Notes: generated by a model from the letters alone, not told the origin. DNA of 64,000 nucleotides from Mauremys mutica (GCF_020497125.1 NC_059081.1:22291105-22355104), one strand, 5' to 3'; shown: positions 21,452 to 34,786, counted from the stretch's first letter. Numbers and translations: made by a program.

Positions 21452-21850
21452 CTTTAACATTGTCAACTATGCTTCTCTTGAAATCTTACTCTCCCTTGGC
21501 TTCCATGATTCTGTCCTTCTGTGGTTCTTCTCCTACCTTTCTAATAATTCATCCCAGGTGTCTTTCAGAGGGTCTTTCTCCAACATTCTTTGTGGGGGGG
21601 GTCAATAGGCTGTGTCCTGGGTCCCCTTCTCTTCTCCCTCTATATCTTATCTCTGGGTAATCTTATCTTCAAATAAAAATTCAGCCACAATCTCTATGCT
21701 GACAACGCACTGATCTACCTCTCTATTCCAGACATGTCACCTTCTCTCCAAACTAAAAATCTCAGCCTGTGTCTTTGTCATTTTCTCATAAATGGCCAGC
21801 CATCAGCTGAAGCTCAACATCACTAAAGCATAGGTATTAAATCTTTCCAC
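21393..21850 (+). pseudogene. L2-like LINE reverse transcriptase relic
   Basis: Conceptual translation gives 'ILILLDLSAAFNIVN' (motif A, with the catalytic aspartate kept), 'LLSLGFHDSVLLWFFSYLS', 'SQVSFRGSFSNIL', then after a frameshift a shortened motif B. A YADD-like box survives as 'YADN' around 21695-21710. 'LKLNI.K' near 21805-21830 fits the following region. L2 or a near relative is the best match from memory. Too broken to be active. Confidence 0.7.
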
Positions 21851-21954
21851 TTGAGCCTCCCCACCTCCTTTCTTGATCACTGTGGACAAGACCATCTTGC
21901 CTCTCGCACAGTTTCTCTCTCTATCCATCTGTTGTTTCCTGTCTTATATTTAGA

Positions 21955-24200
21955 TTCAGAGAATCATAGAAATAAGGTCTGGAAGGGAATGGAGAAGTCA
22001 TTAAGTCAAGCCTTCTGCACCGAGAAAGGACCATGTAAATCTAGACAATCCCTGGCAGGTGTTTGTTATACTGGTTCTTAAAAATCTCCAATGAGGTGGA
22101 TTCTAAAGCCTCCCTTGGAAACCTATTCCAGAGCTTAACTACCCTTATAGTTAGAAAGTTTGTACTAATATCCATCCTAAATATAGCCTTTTACTTTCCT
22201 TAACAAGGGGGCTGTACCCCAAGAGAAGAGACATACCTTTTGGACTTCATGGTGTCCACCACAGAGTACTGCATTATTGACTTCCCCAGAAGCGGGAGCG
22301 AAGGAAGAAGATCTCCCCTCCCTGCAGCCTGCCAGCATAGCACTTCCAGGCTCAGCAGAAGGCCTGTCTGTAACCTCAGCCTGCAGGAGGGGACAATCTG
22401 TTCCTCCTGCCACCAGCTTGCCGGCAACAGGAGGAGACAGCCCATCTCTTCTGCCACCCCCTACAGCCTGCTTGCCTTGCAGCAGCCCACACCAGATCTG
22501 GGGTTTGGAATCCACAGACCCAACCTGCTTACAATTGAATCTGTGGGTTCCAGGTTTAAAAGATCATCAACATGGTTCCAAAAGGGGGCAGGCAGTTAGT
22601 CCCTCTCCAGCGATCCCCGGGAGGACCTATTGCTTACATCAATCTCCTGACCTGTCAGTCACAAAAGGAACCTGAGTACCCTGGATTATATTTAGCTGGT
22701 TTAAATATTTTGGTTTGGTTAGGGTTTAATTGTACACCACTAAGTCGCCGTGCGTCTGCGAAAGAGCTTTCAAGATCAAGATCATCAAGACCTGCACTGC
22801 CAAGTCCTTGTACAATTAAGTGAGTTTCTAACAGCAGCTCCTTACAGGCCTGCAAGGTGTCTTCACATACACCATCTGGGTACCTGAGACATGGGGGACA
22901 GACAGAACAGAGAAGGGAGACATTTTTGTTTCAGAACATTGAGGAGAGTGTGTGGTCACGTGACCTCATATGCTTGCCAGCTTAGCCTTTCGTAACTGAA
23001 AAGCATGATTAATATCTCTTATTTTAACCATTTCATATTTTACCACTTGTACATTTCTCCTTAATCAAATCCTTACATACACTTTGTTGTTGTTATTTTA
23101 ATTTGTTTGCTTGTGTAAGTTTGAATTATTTGTGAGTTCAAGTGACATAGCAACTAGCCTAGTGTGGTTAACCTCTTGTCTCACTGGAGGCACTACCAAG
23201 TAGCTTTATTCTTCAGAACACCAGGAGGAGTCGGGCACCTACCAGCAGCACCAGGAAATGAGCCTAAGAGACAGAAACTTTGGAACTGTCCAAAGATGTA
23301 AAGTCCCCCCCACTCCTGATTGCACATACAACGGGTACTAAGCCCGCAAGGAAAGGAAGATTACACAAATCTCCCTTGCTTTTTGTTCTACCTTCAGTGG
23401 ACATGGAGAACAATTGATCACCGTCCCTTTATAGCAGCCCTTAATGTATCTGAAGACTATCAGGTGCCCTGTTTCTCTTTTTCCTCAAGAATAAGCATGC
23501 CCAGTTTTCTTAATCTTTCCTAATAGGTCAGATTTGTTGGTCTCCTCTGGAATCTCCAATTTACCCCTACAACCTTTTCAGCAGTACTATTACCTAGCCT
23601 ATTCCCCGTTTTGTAGTTGTCCATTGCATTTTTCCTTCCTAAGTGTAGTACTTTGCACTTGTTTTTTATTGAATTTAATCTTGTTTGTTTCAGACCAATT
23701 TGTCAAGGTCATTTTGAATTCTAATACTGTCCTCCAAGGTGTTTGTAACCCCTCCCATCTTGGTGTGATCCACACATTTTATAAGCATACTCTTCACTCA
23801 ATTATCCAAGTCATTAATGAAAATATTGAATAGTACCAGACCCAGGACTGACTGCTGCAGGATCCCAATAGATATGCCCTCCCAGTTTGATAGCAAACCA
23901 TTGTTCACTGCTCTGTGAGTACAGTCTTTCAACTAGTTGTGAATCCACTTTATAGTAATTTCATCTAAACCACATATCTCTAATTTTCTAAAGATAATGT
24001 TATATGGGACTGTGTCAAAAGACTTACTAAAATCAAAATAACATAACTATTGTTTCCCCTTTGTCTATTAGGCCATTAACTACGTCAAAGAATTAATTTA
24101 GGTTGGTTTGTTATGATTTGTTCTTGACAAACCCATGCTGGTAATACCTTATAACCCCTATTAAAGCCTACGTGCTTACAAATTGCTTGAGCTATTTTGG
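21955..24200 (-). mobile_element. CR1 LINE, minus strand, split by a 1.1-kb insert
   Basis: Read on the minus strand, the 3' end at about 21955-21970 carries attctatgattct, the CR1 terminal repeat. Upstream of it is the conserved CR1 3' coding end (22000-22206). After an unrelated insert (22207-23345) CR1 coding sequence resumes at about 23346. It includes motif B plus downstream as 'QSVLGLVLFNIFINDLD' (about 23870-23815) and motif A as 'SFDTVPYNIIF' (about 24025-23990). Many stops. The 5' limit near 24200 is approximate. Confidence 0.82.
22207..23345. mobile_element. Unclassified insertion inside CR1
   Basis: This segment interrupts CR1 sequence that is continuous on either side. Its ends contain the inverse pair gtaccc (22215-22220) and gggtac (about 23333-23338). 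No flanking duplication is clear. On the minus strand there is an aataaa (23215-23220) followed within about 50 bases by '...ttaaccaca', as an LTR R-U5 region might look, but no primer binding site follows. Overlapping frames of up to 132 codons between 22240 and 22823 have no recognisable domain. An old LTR or DNA element are both possible. Confidence 0.45.
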
Positions 24201-24227
24201 GCAAGGGCCCTCTTTTTATTCTGCATT

Positions 24228-24300
24228 TGTACAGCACCTAGCCCAAGGGACTCCTGGTCCATGGTAATATAAATCAATAATAACAGTAATAACAAAATAA
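24228..24300 (+). repeat. SINE/LINE 3'-tail relic
   Basis: 'tttgtacagcacctagccca' followed by 'ccatggtaatataaatcaat' and an aataacagtaataa tail. This is a common sauropsid 3' tail that also appears at 27155-27240. Confidence 0.5.
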
Positions 24301-24544
24301 AGGGAAAGCGCCTCTTAGAAAGACGTGTCCAATCACTTTAAAAAAGTGAGGAGAGATGACCTAAGGTGAATGCTACAGAACACCACAGCAAAAATGTGGT
24401 CACCCACAGACCAAAGGTTTGATAAAGCAAAACCTAACTGGTAAATAAAGAGTCAGTCAACACTATTGTAATGAATGTGTGTATGTGTATGTACATACGT
24501 ACGTACACACCACTGTCCTCAAGGAGAAGAAACCTGGTCTATAA
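24301..24544. repeat. Unassigned DNA with TGTA/TACG-rich microsatellite
   Basis: 24475-24508 is a short mixed gtatgtgtatgtacatacgtacgtaca tract (quoted in part: gtacatacgtacgtac), a near self-complementary simple repeat. Confidence 0.6.
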
Positions 24545-24790
24545 GAGGAGAGATGGTCCAGTGATTAGAGTGCAGAGACCTGGTTCAGTTCCTGCCTCTG
24601 ACCCAGATTTCCTGTGTGACCTTGGGCAAGTCACTTAGTTTCTCTTTGCTTCCATTCTCCCTCTATCAAATTGGTATAATTGTACTTCTCTACCTTTCAG
24701 AGGTGTTGTGAGTACAAAAAAGATTAAAGATTGTGAGGTGCTTAGATACTGTGGTGATAAGTACCTGAGCTGGGTGGAATCAGAATTATT
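24545..24790 (+). repeat. CORE-SINE (MIR-like), nearly complete
   Basis: A tRNA-derived head with 'agatggtccagtgattagag' (A-box context) and 'cctggttcagttcctgcctc' (B box) is followed by the CORE segment 'gtgtgaccttgggcaagtca' and 'ttctctttgcttccattctc'. A tail has 'tttcagaggtgttgtgagta' and 'tgtgaggtgcttagatactg'. The best-preserved SINE of this class in the window. Inactive; no TSD seen. Confidence 0.8.
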
Positions 24791-27029
24791 CATGTGTGTG
24801 TCATAGGCCATTTAATGTTAACAACTAAAGGAGATATTCCTGTTTAATGGATAGGGTCTTTTCTTTCAGTTAACGAGTAGGGTGGGCCACCATATTATCT
24901 GGAGGACTTTGGATGCTGTGCTGATGGATGTTATAAGAAACAGTATCTATACATACAGAACAATCTCTTTCTTTTATCTATATTTCTCTGTTTCGCTAGC
25001 TCCTATCACCAGAGGATCTAATCTCTCTAGCAAACAGGTGGCTCTTGCAGCATGCTCTTAAAATCAGTCAGACTTTGGCTCAGTCTAATTTGCTTAATCA
25101 TATTAATTAATGACTTTTGTAAATGTCAGAAAAGATCAGTGCACATTTTACTATCCTACAGATTTTCCATTGAAGATCTCTTTGGTAAATATATAACTTT
25201 TTAAAATCTGCAGTATTCTAACAAACTTCAGAACAGAACCAATCAAACTATTCATTTCAAATAAATTATCTGACTTCTTAGGTCCCTTTTGCTCTTTATT
25301 ATTTGTATGTGACTAGACTTTGATTTTTATTAATTTATTTGCTATTGTTCAGTCATTTAAGAACAATGAATTTCAAACTATGGCTTTTTTTGAGAACTAT
25401 TCTCATCTGTTATCTATTGGTCATGACCTGTGGTTGGATACCTACATCAAAGATGGGTTTTTTTCCAGTCCCTGATTGGAGGATTAAAACATTTTAAGTA
25501 GGAGAATGGTGGCTAGGAAATAAAGAATAGGCGTACTCTTGTTCATGCATAAATCCCTTGTTTGTTCGTGGATATTGGTATTCCCCAAACATTAATGTCC
25601 ATAACACCCTATTTGTGCATAGTGAATGAAAACGGGCAAGAGCATAGCTGAAGAGGAATTCAGATTGATGTTTGTGAGCACTGGTTTTGCTGCATTTGGC
25701 CAGCTTTGCGCAGAAGGCAGTAATCACTGACCAAAATGGTGATTTCACCCTTGACCTAATTAACAAGCTTTGTGGGAAGATGTGAACATTCACAATACAC
25801 AGAATGATAGTTTCCCACAGCTCTGCTTTCCTGTCCTCCTGATGAGACTGTGTGTGTTTAATTTGCAGTTGTCTAGTAAGGAGTTGGGAGAGGGGTCAAT
25901 GTTTTGGTGGTGGCTGTAATGACTGTGCTTCCAAAAATGAAAGCACTGGGAATTTGAAGAACTCCACCCTGACCATTTTGTAGTCAGGGCCAGGTGCAGG
26001 GAAGGAGAACGAATGTTCTGAAGCCTTGGGGCTACAAATAAAGAATAATTGACTAACAAATCTACAAATGGTGCATTGCCTTATTTATGACCATTTTGTG
26101 TGCTTAGGCACACATTACGATTTCTTCCCAGTAACACTTTTTTTTTTCCCTGACTAATGACATCTGATGTCCTCAACCTGCACAGCACATCAGTGTTTAG
26201 GCAGAGTGCTCCAGATGTACACTGTAAGATCACTATTCTGCAGCACAAAGTCCTTCTGTTCCTATCTGTAATAATATTTAATTTTAACAGGCCGGTACTC
26301 ATTGTTCTGAATTTATTTATATCTTCTCCGATCTTTAACATTAGTAGTGAAGTTTAAAACTCCCACAAAATAATTTGAGAAGCTGGCAAAATGTGTTTTA
26401 TATGTTTTCAATATGATGACATATTGCAGTTCATTTTGTTTTTAATTCCCCACCTATTTCAGAATCAAACTGATAGCAAGTAGCTGATATACATAAAATG
26501 CTTCTCACCCTTAAATATCTCTTATGTTTCCAAGGAATGTGTCCTGCCACTGAAAACAATATGACCTGGCTCTGTACATGCTGTACATTTAAAGAAAAAC
26601 AATATTTATTCCAGTTTGGTAAACATTGTTAAAAGTCAATGTTTAACAGCCACATGGTAACAAATATCTGATAGCAAAGAATTGGGAGTGTGGAATGGAG
26701 TTAATTTATATTGTTATTATTTAATATGAAATTGTGAGCAGACAAAAGCAAACTCGTAAGGACCAGGAAAGGTCTGTTTTCTGTCTGTTCATATTTCCAT
26801 GCAGATATTTACTGCAATAGTAGTAGCAATGAAATTAGCAATGAATTTCAATAGCAATGAAATTAGAATTCACATTACTACTGAGAACAGCCATTGTTGG
26901 AACCTACTCTAAAAGGTATAGCAGGTGGTATGGCAGTCATGCTAAGTGATGCCCAGTTGTCAGTTACTTTAGTTTTCTCGCTCATTGCCCAGGAGGAGAA
27001 CAAGTGTGTTGGGACTGAGGCTCAGAAGA
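24791..27029. other. Unassigned, mostly AT-rich DNA
   Basis: No gene recognised. Minus-strand frames at 25494-26341 (86-99 codons) carry no motif and overlap plus-strand frames. A small local repeat of 'agcaatgaaattag' occurs around 26824-26868. Confidence 0.4.
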
Positions 27030-27245
27030 CTTGAGTTCTTCTGCAAGTTTTCTGACTTGCCATGTGACCTTGGGAAAGTCATTTCACCTCTCTGTGGCTC
27101 TGTTTCCTCTCCTATAATGTAACCATCTTGTCTAAGTTCAGGGGCTGTCTCACCAGGTGTTTGTACAGTGGCTAGCACGGTGGCACCCAGTCTCAATTGG
27201 GCACCTCTCTGCACTAGAACTATACAACTAATAAATAACAGTAAT
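27030..27245 (+). repeat. CORE-SINE with tail
   Basis: 'gccatgtgaccttgggaaag' followed by 'tttcacctctctgtggctct' is a clear CORE segment. The tail contains 'gtttgtacagtggctagcac' and ends in an aataaataacagtaata run. Confidence 0.75.
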
Positions 27246-27630
27246 AGTTGGGTCTCTGAAAGAAGTAAGAATGACAGGCACCACTGCGGTGAAGAAACTC
27301 TGAACTTCTATCAGAGTGACAGATTGAGAGAGGGATCTGGGAAAAATGGCTCCCAGAACTGATGAGGCCATAATACTTTTACCACCATGTCATTTAACTT
27401 AGCATGGACATAGTTGGCAAATTTTTACTGCTGTGTAGTCCAACCCTCTTTCAGTGGCTTTTGCCATGTAGATGCAATCTTAGAATGTGGGCAGTTCAGG
27501 ATAGTTATCCATTTTATGTTTGGAACTGATCTTCCTCTGTGCAGCATCATGTGCATTGGTGCCAGTATATTAGTAGTATTAATACTGCTTAACCTTTTAG
27601 ATTGGATTAGGCTTACAGATATGTTGCCTG
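27246..27630. other. Unassigned non-coding DNA
   Basis: No recognised feature. The 135-codon frame beginning at 27414 runs into the adjacent MITE and has no domain. Confidence 0.4.
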
Positions 27631-27927
27631 TGAGCTTGTCTTCACTATCGGCTAAATCAGCGCTGCTGCGATTGATGCAGCAGCATCGATTTAGCAAGTC
27701 TGGTGAAGACATGATAAGTCGCTGGGAGATCGCTTTCCCGTTGACTTCAGTACTCCACCTTCCTGAGAGGCAGAAGCTATGTGGATGGGAGAACGTCTCC
27801 CATCGACATAGCGTGGTGTAGACACCACTGTAAATTGATCTAAGCTACGTTGACTTAAGTTACATAACTTATATAATTTAACTAATGTAACTTAGATTGA
27901 TTTACCTCGTTAGTGTATACCTGGCCT
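27631..27927. mobile_element. Inverted-repeat MITE, about 300 bp
   Basis: The left end 'gagcttgtcttcactatcgg' and right end 'gttagtgtatacctggccta' are imperfect inverses, and the interior has nested palindromes (e.g. cgctgctgcgattgatgcag near 27660-27680; 'aagctacgttgacttaagtt' near 27841-27860). It belongs to the same broad group as 50892-51191 and 62709-63003. Non-coding. Confidence 0.65.
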
Positions 27928-28988
27928 ATGTAACCAACTAGCTGACATGACAGACAAAACAAAGAATTGGTACACAGACCTGATCTCTCTTAATTTTTCT
28001 TTGTATTTTTCTTTTTTGATTACTTGGGATCACTGTGTGGCACTGTGACAGTGAAACAAAATAAAGTGAAACCTAGAAGTTGGCCAGGTTCACTTTAATG
28101 TTCTCTGAGTTTTGCCAACTGTTCAGTGAACCTGGGCTAAATTTTAAATGATGACATGTCAGATAAACTAGGGCTGACGTTGTTGTGAGGTCCTGGGCCA
28201 GATTATGGTTTTGGGCAGGAGCTATATAGAACACAGTGGTTTTGCCTGTTTTCCATGTGAAGCTAGTTATAACTTGACAGTTCATTGAATTGCCCTCTGA
28301 TTTTTTGGGTCTGTTGGAACCGAAACTCAGAGCATATTCAATGAATGCAGACCCATGCAACCCAAAATTGAAGAATACTTTTCATATGCAGCCCTGCAAG
28401 CTCAAGCTGCTGAATTTCATAAAGTTCTGATGTTAGTCTTATTCCTCCAACTCTTTTGGAATATGTGTTATGATTACAATGGATGTGCTCAGGTAAACTA
28501 GTTATTTTAATAAACTTTTCAACTGGAATACAATTTCTCAGTTAGATTAGCTTTTTAAAATGTTGACTAAAGGGACTATGACATCCTGACCTTTCACGAG
28601 GATATGGTCAAATGTTACAAGTTTATCAGAGAGGCAAGATGTATGCAGATGAAATAGACTGTAAACAAAGGTTATGTATACTCCATCTACATCAATAATA
28701 TTTGAAAAAATGTAATCAGCATAGTACTTCTCAATATAGAACAGTGCAAGATGAACTTCTACTTTCAACTCAACAATATAATGGCAATTTAAAGAAATTG
28801 GACTTATCTAATCACACTTGATTGTCCTTACAAGCTGCAAAGGACATTATTCAGACATGAGGAAACTAGGAAGGAAAAAGTAATCTAACAATGTATACAA
28901 CTGATCAGAACTTCCCAGACAAGCCAATACAGCATCAGCATAAAAGTGAATATGCTTTGCTGGCTGTAGTTGCATCAGGCAACTGATC
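27928..28988. other. Unassigned non-coding DNA
   Basis: Nothing recognised. Small minus-strand frames at 28073-28360 and 28547-28768 are unsupported. Confidence 0.4.
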
Positions 28989-29063
28989 AGGGACCTGATG
29001 CAAAACCCATTGAATTCAATGCAGAGACTCCCATGGAATGCAATGGGCTTTGGATCAGGCCCT
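28989..29063. repeat. Palindromic element (75 bp)
   Basis: Left 'agggacctgatgcaaaaccc' is the imperfect inverse of right 'gggctttggatcaggccct', with 'cattgaattcaatg' near the centre. This is the clearest example of the gaagtcaatg-centred family in the window. Confidence 0.8.
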
Positions 29064-32000
29064 AACTGCATTACTTTTGTTTTTATGGTGCTAACTGGAA
29101 ATATTATTAGTTCTTTGTTTTTTCACACTATGATGAATTATTTGGAATGGGTCTATTCCACAATATGATGCTGTTTGCTTTCTCTGGAAACCAATATTTT
29201 AATAGATCGCAATTGGAAACTGTGTAGAAAAACTTTCAGAATTCTCCTGACAGCTGTATCAGTATGTATGGACACATAATTTAGTTAGGTTAGTATAATC
29301 CAGGCTAATGAGGAAAGTTAGTTTCTTTCTAGAAATTAAGTGGAAAAAATGACTTATTGAGCTAATATTACACCTTGAGTTCATAACATATCACACTTGC
29401 AAAGGACAAATAACTAATGGAATTTAAGAAATCTTTTAAGTGTGAGAACCATTTACAGTGGAATCTTCCTAGTAGGGCCAAAGTCCAACCTTGTTTTACA
29501 TGTAATATTAGTCACTTTATTATTGTGCATGCCACTCTGCTCCAGCCTGGCCAGTCCTCAAGCCAGTGTGGAAGGGGTAGCTACAGAGGTGTTTTGCACC
29601 TGTTCTGTGCTGGGACCTGCAGAGCTGCTGCAGGGATAGGACCTCATAAGTACATTTCTCTCAGCATTGTGTAATTATTTTGGGCGGTGTGTATAGCTGG
29701 GTAGTGTTCTGAAGTTTAAGAGTCTATTGTCTGCTGAATGGAGATCCCATTTTGTGTTCAGCACAGTACAGGAAACACACTGTAATTTATTATGGGTTCC
29801 TTACCTTGTCCTTTCTTGTTTTGTTGCTTTCTCTTAATCTAAAATTAATCTAATCTAGAGTAATTTAGTATTTTTTTTATTATTTCAAATGCTTTTTTTA
29901 TATCCAGTCATTCCTACTTAAAGACCAATGATAAATAGCCATTACAAAAAGATGCCTTGTTCACACATTTCATTTGAAAAGACTTTCTGGGAATTAATTT
30001 TAAAATAAGACTGTTGGTCTTTAGACAGAAGCAGAACATTCACATTTCAGGGTGGCAAAGAACCAGCAATTCCTGCCCCAGAAGAGAGAACCCATAGAAG
30101 AAACCATTTTAAGAGGGACTGTAATAGGAAGAGAGGCAGAATGAGAGAGCGAGGTTTGGCTCAGTCTTGGACGCAAACCATACACTACAGGTACTGTTCT
30201 GCTCTGACAGTAACACACCTGGCTTTTATGGTATTTTGACTGAACATCTCCTGCTGCATTTAATTAGCTGCCAGCTTGTAGTGTCTTCCTGGGGTGCCTT
30301 TGAACACTGGATGAATATTAACTTCTGAAACCCAGGGTTTTGGCTGGCTTGGTGTATGTAGTGGGGTGTCTGTTTTACTATCCATTGTAATAGGGCAGGG
30401 TGTAGCAGGGCTTCACAGTCTTAGAAATGTACTTGGCTAGAGTTGTTCTCAGCTACCTTTGAATATACTGATATTTTAATAAGATTTCTGCTCAGCACAG
30501 CTCACTTGTCCCTGGGCAGACTATATTGCTTCCTCCAGCCCTTGTCATCTTCTGGTAGATCCTGCAATCAAAATATTAAAATCCTCTCTCTGTAATCCTA
30601 GTCTTTTCCCAAGGCCCAAATATAGCACTGTGACTTTAACACAGAATCAAGTCAGAAAAGGCAGTGAGCCCCAGGAAGCATAGACTTGTTTAATCACAAA
30701 AAGCTTCAGTCATATGCAAATATGTGGCCACAGTCTGGCAGACATTGTATATCAGTGTATGCCAGAACCCCCATGTTGTACAAAATAAAACATGTGGAGA
30801 GGCCAAAACATCAACAAGCCTTCCACAAAAGGAACATGGAGAACATTCTGGGGTAAGGTCCTAGGGATCTGGATTAGTGGTCTACATGGGTTTGCGTGTA
30901 TGCCCAGTGCACTAAGCAATGGCCCATGGACAGCCTCTCCCATCACACAGCACATGCGCTTCTGGCAGGAATAATTTGGCCCAGGGACAGTATAGGCTAA
31001 GCATGCAGCTGCTGCCAGAATCTGGAGACACAATGTTACTTTTCCACTGATGGCCAATCTCCATCATTCCAGAATTTGGTGCATCATGAGAAAAAAAAAT
31101 GTCAAAAGCGAAATTATATATTTGTAAACTGATCTGCAGTTTAAACAACATGTATTAACATTCTTCTTATGTTTAGGTTTATAGCTCATACTCTGGTAAA
31201 AGATATGTACTAACATGTACTACCTTTCATCCAAGTATACTTTGCAGTCATTACTGGTATTCAGGACAGCAACCAACCAGTAAATTGTACATTCACGGCA
31301 GTGTTGGGAGAGAGGGAATCATGACAAGTGACATCATGACAAACCCTAAAGTGTCATGAAGTTTTTATTGAGACAGCAACAACAGATCATAATTTTTTAT
31401 TAAATAAATACAGTAAAATGCAATTCCCTCCCAAAATGTGTGGTTTTCAATTTATTGACTTTTGAAAGACAAAGGCCTGTCATGACCCTCTAAGGATTTC
31501 AACCTATCATTCTAGGGAGTCCAAATAATTTAAACCTGACTTTAGATTTCTTCCAGCTACCTAGTACTGTGTCTGTCTAGCATGTTAGCTTTAAAATGTT
31601 ATTGCTTCCTACTGCCATGCTACCAGATCCTTTGGAATCATGCTTACGTTACACATTCCTTCACACTTCATAAGGCTCTGTACTATCATTAATTAGAAGA
31701 CATTTCCTCCTGAAAGTCCACCCCCCCTCATGCTGGCACATGAAGAGCTATATCTACTCCACACCAAATTACTCATTACTTCACATTGGTGATTATCAGC
31801 GTGGAACAATGAAATCTGTCCTGATGTCTTGGAATATGGTGAAGTACTGTGCACTTACACTGACTGCATTGTGCTCTCCTGTGCACTGAGTTTAGTTCAG
31901 GTGCAGTGTGTGTGCTCAGCCAAGCCCTGGCTTCATACTACTACCAATCTCTGTAACACTACCTGTTTCATTCTGAGCCAACCGTGATAGCTACACTCAG

Positions 32001-34242
32001 GGTTATGTATAATAAATCCATGACGGCAGCCAATAAAGCATATTTATATTTTAAAATGATTAATCCAAGTTCTTATTTTTTTCAGATTTAACTTCATGTG
32101 GTACAAACAACACTAGGTGATTTACATGATTAAGACTTTCTTTCACAGTTTGGAAAAAGATGCCGGGACTCAGGGTTATGCCCACGTAAAACCCTCACCT
32201 TTCTCTTTCTAAACCTTGGAGACATTTATCTATGTTATGTATATTTGGACCCAAAGGGATTCTTTCTTCTATTTCTCCCTCTGGACATTATGGGACAATT
32301 TTCTATGTATGTGTTAGTACGATTGTTCAGGACTATATCCATTCCAGCTACCTTCAACTTCACCTGAAAGGCAAAATCCCTAAGGACTTGATACAATACT
32401 GATAAATACATGGAATTATTAAAGTTGCCATCTCAGCAGAAAAGAATTGCTGCTGCCTTTGTTCTCATGGGAATACATATTTCACCCACTAGCAAGACAC
32501 CCAACTATTGCTACAATCAGAACTCTCTGAAATGCCTTTAAGCTAATCATCTTTGAACATAAGCCTTTGTTCTTGAATCAGGGACCTTCTAGATGCAAGG
32601 CACAGAAACCTTTTTTTGTTTTTTATCCACCTTGCACAAAACAGCTTTAAGCCTGTCACCACTGACAGTAAGGTTCAGTGATCTGTCAACATTCACCTCT
32701 GATAAAGACAGTGAGAGAAATCCATGGCTCTGGAGAGTTCAGTAGAGACCAAACTGTATGTTTGCAAAAGAGCATTTTTATATGTTTTCTTGTGACAGCA
32801 CTAGTTTAACAGAAAATAGTTGGAGTGTGCAAAAAATAAAAAAAAAATAGTAGTAAGTTAGGCTAGCATGACATGATGGATCTGGGCTATGACAAACAGA
32901 ATTGGAAAAAAACTTCCCTGGGGACCAACTATACCAGGTTTGCTGAATTGTATTTCTTGATTTCTTACTGTGCAACAGTGCTTTTTAGTGTTAGATTGAC
33001 TAGGCTTCAGAATATTTTTAAAATTGTACAAATCAAAATCCATGTAGCTTAAAAATGAAAGATGTAAAAGGTTTAGGAGTTTGATGTATTGAAAGGCATT
33101 CTGTATTCCCTCATGTGAGTATTAAATGTACACTTTGTCTGTCTGATGAATTTTAAATCTTTGTGGAATGCAACATGCACTACAGCAGTTTAGGGGGCAT
33201 AAAGCCTGCGTCTAAAGCAGAGTTTATAAGCTGTGCAATGTTCAGATTTAAGGCTAAAGCCACTCTTTATCCACCCAGTTGAGCCTAGGTGTTGCAACAC
33301 GGAGATTCTAAAATTGCTTAGTTTTTAGAGTGCTAATCATGATGGCTGGGGGATGTTCCTGAAAATGTTTGCCTTAAGCCACCTAAAAAGAGGCCATATC
33401 AATGAAGAGGTGGTTGGGTTTTTTTTTGGGGGGGGGGGTTCTGCTAGATTTTGTTCTTTTGTATGCAATGCTATGTGAAAAAGCAAGGAAACAAAATATA
33501 AGAAGGGATGAAAGGAAAGAAAAATTTGCCAATGGGATACATGGCTTATTCAGACCTACTATCATGTCAAATAAGGGTCTAACTCAGTAACAAAACAGCA
33601 TGAGGACAGGATGCTTCAGGGGGTTTGAGTAATAGGATTAGATGACATTCATCTCAAGATTGCTGGTCTCTAGGTAGCTTAACAACTGAGCATGTTGAGA
33701 TGGCAGGCTGGGATAGCAAGCAATGTTTCCAGCATAGCTAGTCAGTTCTGGTAAACAACCCAATTTGGCCCTGTCTTCCAGTGACCAAAATGCCTGCCTC
33801 CTCCAGTTCCCTACAACAGCCCTATATTAAAACACTCTCAGATACCAGGTGATAGGCATGATACAAAAATCCTAAACAAAATATGTTGCCAGTGTTAATG
33901 GCTATGGTGTATATTTAAATGCAGCCGAGAAAGAAGTGTCAATCATTAGGGATAAATCAGTATCAATCAGATGAAAAACCAGTATGACCTTTCTTCTAAA
34001 GGTTGGGACTGGTTCAGATAAGTACTTCTCTCCTTTTCACTCACCCCCAAGGTCCCCTCTCTGCTTCTATATTGAAACATTTGCCACAAGGTCTGAGTAG
34101 AGCTGTTTTGGTTTTTTTTGAACCCTCTGGGCATTTCCTAAGGGATAGGTGTTAGGGGAGTCATCAGGCAAAACCCATGAGCTTAGAGAGAGCTGAGTAT
34201 GTGACTAAAAGAGAGGAAGGGAGCACAGCTGAGAATCAAGTA
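29064..34242. other. Long unassigned non-coding stretch
   Basis: About 5.2 kb in which I recognise no gene, RNA or mobile element. Frames of up to 101 codons (for example 30752-31057, minus) have no domain and overlapping antisense frames. A homopolymer pair, nine T then eleven G, lies at 33419-33438 and may form a G-rich structure. Decayed repeats are likely but not identifiable by eye. Confidence 0.4.
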
Positions 34243-34250
34243 AGGAGAAT

Positions 34251-34513
34251 CAGGGGCGGCTCTAGGTATTTTGCTGCCCCAAGCACGGCAGGCAGGCTGC
34301 CTGCGGTGGCTTGCCTGTGGGAGGTCCCCGGTCCCGTGGATTCGTCGGCACACCTGCGGGAGGTCCGCCGAAGCTGCGGGACCAGCGGACCCTCCACAGG
34401 CATGCCGCCGAAGGCAACCTACCTGCCGCTCTCGCAGCGACTGGCAGAGTGCCCCCCCGTGGCTTGCCGCCCCAGGCACGTGCTTGGCGTGCTGGTGCCT
34501 GGAGACGCCCCTA
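34251..34513. mobile_element. Non-autonomous hAT-type element, 263 bp, perfect 8-bp TSD
   Basis: The ends caggggcggctctagg and cctggagacgcccc(ta) are imperfect inverted repeats. The element is flanked by a perfect 8-bp duplication, aggagaat, at 34243-34250 and 34514-34521. The GC-rich interior contains several copies of 'acctgcgggaggtcc'-like words. No transposase. The frames of 67-138 codons crossing it are compositional. The 8-bp TSD supports hAT. Confidence 0.85.
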
Positions 34514-34664
34514 AGGAGAATCAGGGAGAAGGAGGATTAACTGTAAAAGGCAAAGGAACTAGCTGGATGAGGAGAAGAGAAGGAAATTGGTAAAATAAGG
34601 ATATGTTGAGGTAGGGCACAAAGAGAGTGCCCCTGCCAAATGAAATAATTAAAAACAGTCATAC

Positions 34665-34786
34665 CTTAATATAATGCTTTTCATCTCAAAGTGCAATTAT
34701 AAACATTAACTGATTAATCCTCACAGCAGCCATCTGAGGTAGAAAGATTTCTATCTTTACACTTGGAGAAACAGAAACTGAAATTA
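34665..34786 (-). repeat. CORE-SINE/MIR-like 3' part, minus strand
   Basis: 'aatcctcacagcagccatct' and 'gaggtagaaagatttctatc' followed by 'acttggagaaacagaaactg' correspond to the inverse-oriented core and tail of MIR-like SINEs. Confidence 0.5.

Noticed and set aside
34177..34593. 138-codon open frame
   Set aside because: Produced by the GC-rich interior of a hAT-type MITE.
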